Numbered from the stretch's first letter, positions 1 through 11,647 are shown. The stretch: DNA of 64,000 bases from Hordeum vulgare subsp. vulgare (GCF_904849725.1 NC_058521.1:340054638-340118637), one strand, 5' to 3'. The notes: generated by a model from the sequence alone, not told the origin. Numbers and translations: made by a program.

Positions 1-14
1 CCCCGCAGGCGACC

Positions 15-3000
15 ATGGTCCGCATGATGACTGAAGGCATCGTGAATAGGTTTTTGAGCTCCGCGAAGGCCGAGATGCTTCAAAAGAACGAGACGGAGAT
101 AAGATGTTCGTGTCGAAGATGCAAGGTGAAGAGCCTTATGGACCCCGATTCCAGACAGGTGCGGGACCACCTACTCGTGCGTGGTTTCATGGATGGCTAT
201 TGGTGGCAAGGTGATTAAGATGATTATGAAGTCGTCCATGGGGGTCGGGAAGAAAAAAGCAAGGGTTGCAAGACAATAGCGGCTAGGGCGGGCGAGAAGA
301 CGAAGAATCTCCAAGACATGATCACGAAGTAGATGCTGGACACAGTCATCATGTAGAAGATGCCGGACATGATGATGAGGAAGATCAAGACAAAGGGCAT
401 GATCATGAAGATGAAGATGCCGGAGCAGACGACGATGGACCATCGATGGGCTGGGTGCAGGACCCTCATATTCAAGAGCTGCTTCTCAAGCAGACGGGTA
501 ACGCAAGAGCTGCCGCCCGAGAGAAAGCCAAGCTGGATCAACTGGAGATAGACGCGGTTACTCCATCGTATGAAAGATGCAGGCCCGAAGATACCCGGTT
601 GAAAGTAACGCTCATGGCTCTGAAGATGAAGGTAAAACACAAAATGACTGACACATGCTTCGACGAGAACATGTCATTCTGGCACAAATGTCTTCCCATG
701 GGGAACAAGTGCCCGAACAGTTTCGAGGAGGTGAAGAAAATCGTGTGTCCTCTGGATTTACCGCACGTGAAATACCATGTGTGCATGAACGATTGCATCA
801 TTTATCAGGATGAGCACGCGGAGTCTACCATATGTCCGGTGTGCGGCGCTACTCGATACAAGAAGAGGAAGCAAGCTCCTCGAAAAGTGGTGTGGTACTT
901 TCCGATCACTCCTCGTGTGCAGCGGTATTTGGCGGACCCTAAGCAAGAAGAGCTCCTGCGTTGGCATGCGGATAGGGAGGATAAGAAGCGAGAAGATGAA
1001 GGAAATGATCCAGAGATAAATAAAAAAGACAAGATGCTGAGTCACCCTAAGGATGCGAGCCAGTGGCAAGCGTTGAACTTCGAACACCGAGAATTTGGGG
1101 ACGATCCAAGGAACATCATGTTGGGCGCGAGCACCGATGGAGTGTGCCCGTTTGGTAGCCAGAGAAGCACACATAGCAGCTGGCCTATGTTTGTGTGGAT
1201 GTACAACCTTCCCCCCTGGATGTGCATGAAGAGGAAGTACATTCACATGAGTATGCTAATTGAAGGGCCGAAACAACCAGGGAATGACATCAGTCTGTAT
1301 CTGGGGCTGCTGAAAGAGGAGCTAGACACGTTGTGGAAAACGCCAACCAATACGTGGGACGCCACAACAAAACAATATTTACCTATGAGAGTCGCACTGC
1401 TCACGACGGTGCACGACTATCTCGGTTACGGATATGTCGCGGGGCAGGTGGTCCACGGATTTTGTGCATGCGTCAGGTGCATGGATGACACAATGTATCG
1501 CTAGCTAGACAGAGATCCCGGGTCTTTGAAAACCGTGTTCATGGGACATCGAAGGTGGCTTCGCGACGATGACGCATGGAGAAAACGCAAGGATTTGTTC
1601 GATGGTGAAACCGAACCCCGAAGAGCCCCACGTACGAGGAGCGGAGACGAAATAAACGAGCTGTTGAAAAATTGGAAAGACTGCCCACCGCCGGGAAAGA
1701 AGTGAAAGGCTCCAGAGCTGCTTCTGAAGGTATGAAAAACGAGGTCTGTTTTCTGGGACTTGCCGTACTGGAAGATCCTCCGTGTGCCTCACAGCCTTGA
1801 TGTCATGCATATCACGAAGAACGTGTGTGAGAGTCTGCTTGGTACCCTACTCAACATGCCAGAGAGTACCAAAGATGGGCCGAAAGCAAGGGAAGACTTG
1901 TAATCAATGGGCATCAGGGAGGAGCTTCATGCAAAACGCCCTAATGATGATGATGATGATGATGAGGCGAAGGACACGGAAAGTCTTCGCAAAGGCAAAA
2001 CGGCCAAGATCGAATATGACTGCCCTCCCGCGTGCTTCACTCTAAGTCAGAAGGAGATCGATTAGTTTTTCACCTGCCTCGTAGGAGTAAAACTTCCTTA
2101 CGGTTAAACGGGCAAGATAAGCAGATACCTAGACTCAGCAAAGCAGAAGTTCAGCGGGATGAAATCTCACGACTGTCACATGCTGATGACGCAGATACTT
2201 CCAGTTGCAATCCGTGGGATCATGGACGCGCACGTCCGTGAAATGCTATTTCGCCTATGCAACTTTTTCGACGTCATCTCTCGGAAGTCGGTTGGCGTGA
2301 GGCAACTCAGAAGGCTACAAGAAGAGATCGTGGTGATACTATGCGAGCTTGAGATGTACTTCCCTCCCGCATTCTTCGACGTTATCGTGCGTCTGCTGGT
2401 CCATATCGTGGAGGATATCATCCAACTCGCGCCGACGTTCCTGCACAGCATGATGCCGTTCGAAAGAGTGAATGGTGTCATCAAAGGATTCGTTCGCAAT
2501 AGGGCACGTCCAGATGGAAGCATAGCCTAGGGCTTTCTAACCGAAGAGTGCATCTCCTTCTGCACAAATTATCTAGGAATCGAGAACCCCGTTGGTCTGC
2601 CCATCAACAGGCACCTCGGCAGGCTCGCTGGATGGGGTCACCGCGAGGGTCGCCGCGAAATGCATGTCGACTTCAAGGGTCGACTCGCCGACTTTGAAAG
2701 AGCAAACCTAGTCGCGCTACAAGACATAGACGTGGTCGATCCTTGGGTGGTAGAGCACAAAACCTTTATTGACAAGATGTACAATGACCGAGGCCAACAG
2801 AGGACACACGGAGATATAATCAAAGAGCACAACTCATATTTCATGCATTGGGTCAAGGACAAGCTTCTGTCGTACCCTTTACACGAGGATTCTTCCTCGG
2901 AAGAAAAACTCATATTCGTTTTGTCACAGGGCGCCGAGCACAACCTGGTGACCTATGAGGCATACGATATCAACGGGTACACATTCTACACCGAGGAAAA

Positions 3001-3556
3001 GGACATGAAGAGCGATTATTAGAACTCCGGGGTAACGATGGAATCCTACACCGGTAATGACAAGGACAGATACTACGGAAGGATCGAAGAGATCTAGGAG
3101 CTGGGCTACGCTGGAGAGAAGGTTCCGATGTTCCGTGTCAGATGGGCCAAGAGCGTCCTAAAAGAAGACTAGTATTTCACCACCATGGTTATACACGAAG
3201 CCAAATCGAAGACCGCGGGTGCAAACGTCACCGCGAAAAATGAGCCATGGGTACTGGCTTGCCAAGTGGACCAATTCTTCTTCATTACCGACCCGTCAAA
3301 GCCCATTCGTGTTGTCGTGAGGAGAGGCAAAAGGAACATCATCGGAATGGATGGAGTCGCCAATGAGCAAGACTTCGACAAGTACGGCGACCCGAAGATG
3401 GAAGATGACGACGACGATGAAGTAGTACACAACACAAGAAGAAGCAGGACCACCCTTCCTAAAGGACGTCCGTTCAAGAGAAGAATTCAAGGGCTTCCAG
3501 GGCTAAATTATTCAACCGCGAGAAAGAAGGGCAATAAGATGATTGTGAAAAGATAG
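15..3556 (+). pseudogene. CACTA transposase TNPD, decayed
   Basis: This encoded the transposase that cuts CACTA ends. Domains in order: a transposase-associated N-terminal segment (15-218) with Cys pairs CSCRRCK and the GFMDGY motif; an Asp/Glu-rich linker (about 350-445); the Transposase_21 core (about 446-1905), ending near FWDLPYW and LDVMHITKNVC; a DUF4218-type segment (about 2150-2900) with MMPFERVNG; and a DUF4216-type C-terminus (about 3030-3556). From about 350 to 3556 everything stays in one frame, but with in-frame stops at 1502, 1703, 1733, 1901, 2063, 2105, 2528, 3020, 3095 and 3170. The N-terminal segment is in another frame, so one frameshift lies at about 218-350. The true start may be upstream of the window. 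Family assignment is secure; the copy is non-functional. Confidence 0.9.
1942..1966 (+). repeat. GAT trinucleotide run in TNPD
   Basis: A run of GAT codons gives six consecutive Asp residues in the transposase frame, in an acidic linker between the Transposase_21 and DUF4218-like parts. It is a simple coding microsatellite. Confidence 0.8.
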
Positions 3557-3803
3557 TAATTAAGATCGAATCACGACGTGTCGGTCGCGTGTGTGTGTCA
3601 GTGGCAAGCTCAATCTTTGATGACTGTTATTTCACGTCAGTTGATTTCAATCATGCCATGTAATTCTAAATCTTTGCACCATGTCATGTAACTCTAAACC
3701 ATTGGGTTATTTCATTACTTTTCGGTTATTACATGCAACTAAAAAGTGATAACCAAAATTATTACATGCAACTAAAAATCCAAAAAAATAAAAAAAAGTT
3801 AGT

Positions 3804-3920
3804 AATGGCGCACCAGGAGAAGGTGCGCCATTGCGATCCCTCCCCACTTATGGCGCACCACTAAAAGGTATGCCACTGATATGCCACTTATGTTGCACCC
3901 CTAAATGGTGCGCCATTGAT
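3804..3920. repeat. Internal array of CACTA subterminal-type repeats
   Basis: AATGGCGCACC at 3804-3814 is matched by GGTGCGCCATT at 3822-3832 with a 7-base gap, giving an 11-bp-arm hairpin. More GGCGCACC-like and GTGCGCCATT units follow to 3920, some degenerate. The same units form the true 3' subterminal array at 21492-21598. Here they lie in mid-element, just after the transposase gene. In CACTA elements such repeats bind the TNPA-type protein; that role here is inferred. Confidence 0.8.
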
Positions 3921-5013
3921 AACCCTCCCTCGTTCTATCCCTCCCTGCACTCGCCTCTCCCCCGCATCTCTATTCCAACCGCACCCCTCCCTCCCTCCCA
4001 TCTCCCCTCATCAGCCACCGTCGCCCTCCTTGTCAGCCGCCGCCGCCCTCCTCGTCAGCCGCCGCCACCCTCCTCGTCAGTCGCCGTCGCCCTCCTCGTC
4101 AGCCACCGCTGCCCTCCTCGTCACTGCCCCCAGGCCCCGGCCACCCCCGCACACGTCGCCGCCGTTAGACGGGTCAGGCGGCCATCAGCGCTGTAGAGGT
4201 GAGCACCCTCGCCCCTCCCTCTTCCCCATCTCTCCCCCGCCCCTCCCTCTTCCCCATGTCCCCACCGTCCTCCCCTCCTGCCACCTCTTACTTCCGCTGG
4301 CGCATCACCCCCTGCAACCCTAGCCATCCATCTCCGTCTACGGGCGCGCCTCCTCGCCGCCCAGGAAGTACCGGTGACTATGTAGAATATATTGAATTTT
4401 GAACTGGGTTTCAGTCAATCAAAAACCACTGAATTTATTAGCACATACATATGGCCTGGGATTACGATGAATTAAACAACAGCGGTGCACACACTGAATT
4501 TGAGTTCAGTCAACCAAATACAACTAATTTCAACAAATGGCATGTTGTTGATGTTCTGGTAGAATATAATTTAGTTATTATGTACAAGGTTTTCTTCTTT
4601 TTTTCTGAAATAGTCACGACATCTAGTTTTCAGGAGACAACCAAAAGGGGTTTTCACATTGCAAAGCACATCAGGTTATTTGGAGAATGAATTTTATTAC
4701 TTGGACAATGATTTTTTTATGTTGATCACTCATTTATGCCTTTTGATTGTAGTGGTTATGTTAAATTTATTTTTGAAGTATTTAAATCTTCCATCTTACT
4801 ATTTTTTGGCATCCTATGTGGTAAGGTTGTAATGACTCATATTTGTTACCCCTTTCTCCTGAAATGTAGATTAATTTCCGTTTCGGTTGAGAATTGGGCA
4901 CTCCTAGGTCAAGAAAATTAGCAAAGGTCATGCCCAATTTTCTTGACCTAGAAGGTGCCCGATTCACCCCCGTGCAATAACTCTAGTAGCCTTTTTTCCT
5001 ATTTAGAGCAAAC
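3921..5013. other. CACTA spacer: CT/CCG-rich tract, then AT-rich leader
   Basis: No gene is supported. Positions 3930-4340 are pyrimidine-rich with CCGCCGTCG-type runs, which give long Pro/Ser/Arg readings in several frames with no domain. Positions 4370-4990 are AT-rich. A short inverted match, CCTAGGTCAAGAAAATT at 4904-4920 and AATTTTCTTGACCTAG at 4935-4950, could fold into a stem. The stretch probably holds the 5' leader or promoter of the gene starting at 5014. Confidence 0.6.
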
Positions 5014-8000
5014 ATGGCCAACAACGATGAGGCCGGCGGTTCGGGCAAGCAATTCTGGGAGCTGTCCCAGGAGCTGGAGGAAAAACCTCATCGCTATGAG
5101 GACGCCGCAGAAGACACCGATCACGACTACACAACCCCTACTGGCATCGGGGATGACACCACTGATGGTGCCGCAGGGGATGCCACCACTGATGATGGCA
5201 GTGAACGCACACATGACAGCCAACCGAAGAAGCAACGGAAGGACCGGCGCCCGAACATGCTCGGCACCGCCAGGGAGGAATTTACTGAAGTGTCCTCCAG
5301 TGGGCATCCAACGGCACCCAAAGAATTAGTCGGTGGGTACGCGGGACAACTCGGGTGCATTCTCCGGAGCACCGTCTCGATCAACACCAAGAACCTAAGG
5401 CATAAAAGCCGAGTGAATTCGCGCAACCTCCTCTTCACGAAGCTGCACGAACGATACAAGTTCCCCGACGACGTCGCAAACACACGCCTCGTAGGGAATA
5501 AAGTGAACAGTGCCGCCCTCACGAAGATATGCATGGCCCTGGCTACTTGAAGAGCCTCGGTGAAGAGAAGGATTCTAAGAGGTGATAGTTATGAGAAGAT
5601 CAAGGAGACAAATCCTTCAATCAGCGAAGCTGACTACCAGGAGTTCAAGATCAAGTGCGAGAGCAACGCATCCGCGGAATCAAGTCAGTGGGGGAAAGAT
5701 ATGTGGGACTTGAACTTAGGGGTCCACAAACTCAGTCCCAGCGGTTACAGAGTGGCGGAACCTAAATGGGACAAGGAGGACGCGGAGCGTGCTGAGCAAG
5801 GCCTACCGTCCCTCTTCGATAAATACCCTGAAAAGCAGACCAGGAGCTATGTCAGGGCCAAGTACAAGGTGGACCCGGTTACAAAGGAGCTTACCACAGA
5901 TCCGAAGGTGAAGGAGCTTGAGCGTGTTTTGGTAAGGAATACACCCCCGCGTATTAGCTCCATACGGTTGCATTCTAATTAATGAATTCAAATTTCTAAA
6001 TGGTTCACGTTCCTTCCGTAGGAAAATGAAAGCAGTAGCGCGGGGTCTCCGAGCTCCCCGTCTGCCCCTTGGGACATCACTTTAAATAGGGCGTTGAACG
6101 TAATGAAACACAAGGATAAGCTCAGTAAGCCGTCGTTAGCTGGTCGTGTGGCCGACGAAGGCTTGTCCACGAAATGGTCGGAATACTATAAGGCTGGGCA
6201 AAAGGATAGAAAGACCAGCTCGGAAAACCAGGAGCGCGAGGTTAAAGAACTCAAGGCACAAGTGTGGCGGATTCCAGAGATAGTCCAAGAGCAAGTGTGA
6301 GACCAACTTGGAGCGACGATCACTGCCATTATGCCTTCCTTCCTTGAGGGGCTGCGGGGGTGGATTGCGAGCGGCCAACAGGGGCCGCCCCCGATTCCCA
6401 GCTTCACCGGCAGCAACTCGCACAATGCGCCGACATCGGTGGCTCCGACGGAGGCGGCATTGCAGCTGCCTCCGGTGGAGGCGCCCGTATTGCAGGTTAA
6501 TGCACCCGTGTGTGGGAAGAATACGCCGGCTGGCACCTCGGCATCAAGCGGCCCCTCCGTCACTTGCATTCCCACCATTGGCGGTGCCTCGACATTAGCC
6601 GAGCTCGGCGCCATCATGGTAACTATAAGCCTCGGCCGATGACTTCTTCTCCTTGCATTTTTGACTGGGCATCCCTGACGCCCTACGTGTTTTCGCAGGG
6701 CGCCGCCAACGTTCCATGCATTCTCCTACACTTCATGGACGGCGAGTTGATCGATGTCACCAAGGCCAAAATCGTTGAACCGGGCAACCGCGTGTTCCAC
6801 GGTAATCCGATGCCACCCACCGTGTATAGGGTTCAACTGGTTCGGGTGCTGCGGGGCTACGACGATTTGTTATCTTCGTATCGACCCGTTGGGGCCGACG
6901 AAGATGATGTGATAGCCCTTAGTGCCTGCTTAAACTGGTCCATGCTTTGGCCGAAGAGCCACATTCGTTTCGGGGGGACACCACCCCACAGACAACACTG
7001 CCAGTCGTGCCGGCGCCAAGCCATGGCAAGACCGCCGCAACGCTACCGCCGTCAGCTGATCCGGACATGCATATGGCACAGGATCCGTACGATGACGATG
7101 ATACAATTTCCAACGTCGATAAGTACATCAACGAACATGGGTACGGTGATGATGACGTCTTGTTCGAGCCTCCTTCTCAAGAACCCAACCGTGCAAAAGA
7201 CGATGGCGATCTAGCTGGTACCATGGAGAAACCCAATTTCAACAGGCGTCGGTTGTTCAGTTCTCAGGAGACGCCTCCAGCTCCTACCTTCACCGAGACT
7301 CAAATAGCCGAGGTGCGAAATATTATCAGCCCCAACACACTCAAGAAGGTGGTCTCTGAGCAGAACTCGATCCCATTACAGCAGCAGAAGAAGAAGGGAC
7401 GGAAAAGAAAAACTAACAAGGGTGCAAGCCAGCCGGCACCGAGTACGATCCGTGCTCAGGACGGGCCACCAATATGTAAGGATATTGAGAGGAGGGTGCA
7501 TGTGGCAGCTAGGCCGATGCTACCGAATAATATGCTCAATGCTGCAACCGGTGCTATGCGGAGTCTGCATGACGCAGTTCTTTATATGGAGAAGCAACGT
7601 CTCTTCGAGAATGATGGGGCATACCCGGTTTTCGTGGCCAAGGTGCCAGAGGGCAAGGGCTTTGTCGATAGCAACATCGGGCGTATGATCGTCCTGCGGT
7701 TTGATGATATCTTCGCTATGCTTAACCTTTATCCGCTACAATACTCCTTCATTCGGCTATTTTCGCTCAGTATCGAGATGCGGATCATTAGAGACAAGAC
7801 CCCGGACATCGTGATAGTCGACCCCTTCTACATGCGTGCCAAGCTCTTGGACGGCGCTAGGGACTGGCAAGTCGCGAGTTCATACCTCGAAGGCGTCATT
7901 CTGACGAACGCAGATAAGGATAACTTCCTCGTGGCTTACTTTTCTGAGTAAGTCATCCCCTCATCGCCCCGTAACATATGATTTCTTAGATTTCGATCGT

Positions 8001-8609
8001 TCTTTTTTTCTAACATTCCGTGTTTTGTGCAGTGACACACATTGCACAGTCATCCTCTTAAGCCCGAAATATTCCATGGCCACGTATTTCGACTCGGTCC
8101 GTCAGTCGAATAAAGACTACACAAATATCAAGAACGTTCTTGATGATGTCCTCCCCGGCTACGCCAAATCTGGAGGCACCTTCAGGAGGCCAATTCTTAG
8201 GTATGGCAAGCACGTGTTCACCCACGTAACGGTGTTCCCCTGCGTCAAGAAGCCGCCTGGCAGTCAGAAGGATGCCTACTACGCCCTCCATCACATGCGG
8301 GCGATCGTACGGGACCAGCATCACCGTATGCTACCAAATGAGCTCAAAGATTGGGCCACACGCTTGTCGGAAATCCAGGGCGAGGACATCAGACAAGAAT
8401 TCTTTCGCATCTAGTCAGAGTTGGCGGAAATCATCTATCAAGATGTCCTTGCTAGATCGGGGCAGTTCTACCTAAACTGTCCACCGTCCAACAGTGATAT
8501 TGACACAACGCTACAAATGCAGGCTGACAACGACCGCACATTCATGACCATCAGGAAAGACGGTGGCTTCATCCACGCTCCGATCCCTGAGTCGAGTCGA
8601 AAGTACTAA
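5014..8609 (+). pseudogene. CACTA second gene, DUF8039-like plus Ulp1-like protease domain, four visible exons
   Basis: The accessory CACTA protein (TNPA-like position) has a basic/acidic N-terminus, a DUF8039-like segment (about 6699-6960) and a C-terminal Ulp1/SENP-type cysteine-protease fold (about 7850-8609). Splice sites fit open frames: exons 5014-5931, 6022-6618, 6699-7947 and 8033-8609, with introns of 90, 80 and 85 bases bounded by GT and AG. The ATG at 5014 follows a leader with no closer in-frame start. Damage: TGA at 5548, TGA at 6298, a one-base frameshift at the G6 run 6972-6977, and TAG at 8412. The His (DTHC) and Asp (YFDS) of the catalytic set are visible, but the position where relatives carry Cys-Gly-Tyr-Tyr reads Asp-Ala-Tyr-Tyr. 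Function as a protease is unlikely. Confidence 0.8.
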
Positions 8610-8723
8610 TGCTATGTTGTAATTAAACTTTAATGAACTTGTATGTCTCTTTAGTTTGGACAGTCGTTGAACTTATATGTGTAGTCGATGCTATTTATTA
8701 GTAGGACCATGAATCGTGCTATT

Positions 8724-8728
8724 AATGT
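8724..8728. repeat. Target-site duplication AATGT, left copy
   Basis: AATGT directly precedes the 5' LTR and is repeated right after the 3' LTR at 20923-20927. This is a 5-bp duplication as made by LTR-retrotransposon integrase, and it fixes both element ends. Confidence 0.95.
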
Positions 8729-9050
8729 TGTTGAGGCATAGTTTATGGCTAAGTAATTTTGGTGATTGATGACAGTACCGTACAGGACTAATCGTGTGTG
8801 TCAAGGTTTCACGTAACACTCGTCAACGGCACAAGACGACACGTCTCCTCTCTTCTGGAACGGAAGCACGGCGCTCTCTACGATTCTCTTTATTTGAGTC
8901 ATAGGAAAGCCGTACTATTAAGAGGGGATCCGTAGTGGAAAGGTTTGGGTGGAATCTATCTTTACACACGCACACTTCAGATTCTCCCTTTCCTTATCTT
9001 TTGGAGCGGCCCTCGCCTATTCGTCTCGATTATCTGTGCAAAATGGTCCC

Positions 9051-9371
9051 AGCGGTAGTACCGCTGGACTGCTAAGCGGTAGTACCGCTGCATCCAGCGG
9101 TAGTACCGCTAGCCAGCGGTAGTACCGCCCCTGGTCAGCGGTAGTACCGCTCCAGGTGTTTTGTTCCACCTACCTAGCGGTAGTTCGTGGACGGACCCTT
9201 TTGCGAAGACTTTCCCGGCGGTAGTAGTGCTTGTGCACTACCAAGGGGACAGCGGTAGTACTGCTGGTGTCAGCGGTAGTACCGCTGGAGGCCCAGCGGT
9301 AGTACCGCTGCAGCCAGCGGTAGTACCGCCAGGCAGCGGTAGTACCGCTCCGGCACAGCGGTAGTACCGCT
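9051..9371. repeat. Array of 15-bp palindromes, G-centred, in U3 of the 5' LTR
   Basis: The unit AGCGGTAGTACCGCT has 7-bp perfect inverted arms round a single G. About eleven good copies (first 9051-9065, last 9357-9371) and two decayed ones (near 9178 and 9220) are spaced by short GC-rich linkers. The array ends about 50 bp upstream of the LTR TATA box, the place for enhancer or repressor sites. Confidence 0.9.
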
Positions 9372-9422
9372 GGTACTCGGGCAGAGAGTGGGAAAACGGT
9401 CTGATTTCCCCCCCCCCCCCAC

Positions 9423-9430
9423 TATATAAA
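9423..9430 (+). promoter_or_regulatory. TATA box of the Copia 5' LTR
   Basis: TATATAAA follows a run of 13 C (9408-9420) and the palindrome array. It is placed to start the genomic transcript in the LTR. The matching site in the 3' LTR is altered to TATAGAAA (20179-20186). Confidence 0.8.
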
Positions 9431-10167
9431 GGGTTCTTCTAGCTGAGGAACCCTATCTCTTACATATCTAAGCTCCATTGTTGCTCCACAAGCTCTAAAG
9501 TGCCCGATCTCTCTCCCTATCCAATCAAACTTGTTGATTCTTTAGGGATTGGTTGAGAAGGCCTAGATCCACACTTCCACCAAGAGAAAAGCTGATTCCC
9601 CCCAGCAATCCCTTGCGGATCTTGTTACTCTTGGGTGTTTGAGCATCCTAGACGGTTGAGGTCACCTCGAAGCCATATTCCATTGTGGTGAAGCTTCGTG
9701 GTTTAGTTGGGAGCCTCCAAGCTTTGTGTGGAGTTGCCCCAACCTTGTTTGTAAAGGTTCGGCCGCCGCCTTCAAGGGCACCTATAGTGGAATCACGGTA
9801 CCTTGCATCGTGCGAGGGCGTGAGCAGAATACGGTGGCCTTAGTGGCTTTTTGGGGAGCATTGTGCCTCCACACCGCTCCAACGGAGACGTACTTCCTGT
9901 CAAAGGGAAGGAACTTCGGTAACACATCCTCGTCTCCATCGGTTCCACTTGTGGTTATCTCTAACCTTTACTTTGTATTTGCTTATGCTTGTGACTATAT
10001 CTTACTTGTCTTAATAGCTCTTGTTGTTAGCTTCTATAGGGTTCACCTCATTGTCATATTATTTGTGAACCCGTATAGTGTTTACCTTAACTTGTTAAGA
10101 TTAATTAAAAAGTGGTCGTTGTCTATTCACCCCCCCCCCTCTAGCCAACCATATCGATCCTTTCAAT

Positions 10168-10180
10168 TGGTATCAGAGCC
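10168..10180 (+). promoter_or_regulatory. Primer-binding site, tRNA-iMet type
   Basis: TGGTATCAGAGCC lies two bases after the 5' LTR and matches the 3' end of plant initiator tRNA-Met, the usual primer for Copia minus-strand synthesis. Confidence 0.9.
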
Positions 10181-10216
10181 ACGTCTCTTTATTAAGGGTT
10201 TAACCACCCGAAGAGT

Positions 10217-11644
10217 ATGGAAGGCGGAGAGGAAGTTAACCGTGGGCAACCCGAGGACATGGACTTGACTTCGGTCACAAGGGACGACTTGAATACGGCT
10301 ATGGCAGCCCTCAAGACGTCCTTGACGAGCGAAGTCAAAACCATGCTTAAAGAATTAATTGATGGTCTTAAAAGTTCACCCGAACCGGCTTTAGTGGTTA
10401 AACCCACCATTTCCGATTCGGAGGCCAACACCTCTAAGGAAGCGGCTAAAGGTATGCAACCTGCTTCACCTCACGAAAAGGATAGGACTGGAACATATGC
10501 TTCGGTTCCACCTCCCATGACATATGGAGGACCCGTTCTCGCACCTCGTCTTAATCCTGTTGGTCCTCCTCCTAAACTTGTGAAAGGTGACTTTGCTAAC
10601 TGGGTATTTTCTATTAAGTCTCATTTGAATCACAGCTCAACAAACTTGTGGAGAATTATCGAGCAAGGATATTATCCCCATGACCCAAGCAACCTCACTC
10701 CAAGAGAAGATGCAGACAATCAATATAATCACTCTACGTTGTTTATTCTCCAGTCTGCTGTGCCACCTGAAGATCTTCCCCACTTGCGTCCCTTCACATT
10801 GGCCAAGGATTGTTGGGAGCATATTATGGTATTGTACAAGGGAAGCTCAAGTATTCAACGATCCAACTATGAAGTGATACTTGATAAGGCCGATGAGTTT
10901 GTGATGAAGGAAGACGAGGACCCTCGTGATCTCTATCGGAGGGTGACTGCTATTGCTGTGGCACTAAAGGATCATGGGAGTAAGGATGTGGATGATACAT
11001 GGGTCAAGCGCAAGTCTCTCAAAGCCATCATGCCTTTCAATAAATCCATGTCATCTGTCATTCGTCAGCGGCCAGACTTCCACTCCTTGTCTTCCAGTGA
11101 AGTGTTGGATGAGTTCATTGCAATGTCAATCATGAACAAAACAGCCGACAATGCACTTGCTCGTGTCCGATCAAAAACCACTTCACCCAACCTTGCGTTG
11201 AAAGCAAGAGCAATGCTTGAAGAGGAAGAAGAAGAAGATGATGATGAGGAAGAGGAGAGCTGCCCTGAAGACACAAAGTATGCTTATCATGAGCACATGG
11301 CTCTTGCATCAAGGCAATTCTGGGGAAATAAAAGGAACTCAAGACCCACCTTCAACAAGAACAACTTGAATGGATTCAGACCCAAACAACGAGTGAGGAC
11401 ATGTTACAACTGTGGCAACGTGAGTCACTTCGTGGCAGAATGTCCCTATGAGAAGAGGGAAGACAACGGAGGCAAGCTCATTCGCAAAGACAAAACCAAA
11501 TCATTTCCAATCAAGAAAAACTTTGTGAAGAAACCTCACCCAAAAGGGATGGTGGCCCTGGAGGAGTATCCTTCTGATGATGATGGTGATGATGATGATA
11601 CAGTGTCAACGGCAACTGTTGCTATCGCCACTACCTCTTCCTAG
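10217..11644 (+). CDS. gag: Copia gag, capsid and nucleocapsid part
   Basis: This 475-residue structural protein forms the cytoplasmic particle. A UBN2/gag-type domain spans about residues 110-320, followed by a long Glu-rich run (about 335-350) and a CCHC zinc knuckle, CYNCGNVSHFVAEC, near residues 395-408 that binds RNA. An acidic tail follows. The ATG at 10217 is the first good start after the primer site. A TAG at 11642-11644 separates it from a further open stretch in the same frame. In SIRE-like elements gag is long, so this TAG may be either a nonsense mutation or a regulated stop; the sequence cannot decide. Confidence 0.88.
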   Translation: MEGGEEVNRGQPEDMDLTSVTRDDLNTAMAALKTSLTSEVKTMLKELIDGLKSSPEPALVVKPTISDSEANTSKEAAKGMQPASPHEKDRTGTYASVPPPMTYGGPVLAPRLNPVGPPPKLVKGDFANWVFSIKSHLNHSSTNLWRIIEQGYYPHDPSNLTPREDADNQYNHSTLFILQSAVPPEDLPHLRPFTLAKDCWEHIMVLYKGSSSIQRSNYEVILDKADEFVMKEDEDPRDLYRRVTAIAVALKDHGSKDVDDTWVKRKSLKAIMPFNKSMSSVIRQRPDFHSLSSSEVLDEFIAMSIMNKTADNALARVRSKTTSPNLALKARAMLEEEEEEDDDEEEESCPEDTKYAYHEHMALASRQFWGNKRNSRPTFNKNNLNGFRPKQRVRTCYNCGNVSHFVAECPYEKREDNGGKLIRKDKTKSFPIKKNFVKKPHPKGMVALEEYPSDDDGDDDDTVSTATVAIATTSS

Positions 11645-11647
11645 AAG

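Larger units (their letters stand above)
8729..10165 (+). repeat. Copia 5' LTR
   Basis: A 1437-bp LTR running from TGTTGAGGCATAG to ...GATCCTTTCA. U3 holds an array of 15-bp palindromes and a TATA box at 9423. A weak ORF at 9726-10268 recurs in the other LTR only because the LTRs are copies. The LTR is 65 bp shorter than the 3' LTR, mainly from fewer palindrome units. Confidence 0.95.

Noticed and set aside
3831..4402. Overlapping Pro/Ser/Arg-rich ORFs in three frames
   Set aside because: They come from a CT-rich tract with CCG repeats. No frame has a domain or splice support.
9051..9371. Regularly spaced short repeats resembling a CRISPR array
   Set aside because: The spacers are short, uneven and related. 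The units are palindromes inside an LTR promoter region of a plant retrotransposon, and no cas genes exist nearby.
10168..10180. tRNA-like match
   Set aside because: It is complementary to the 3' end of tRNA-Met and lies next to an LTR, so it is a primer site. The same applies at 33194 and 47645.
9726..10268. 180-codon ORF with hydrophobic segments in the Copia LTR, repeated at 20482-20901
   Set aside because: It recurs only because the LTRs are copies of each other. It crosses the LTR end and primer site, and has no domain.
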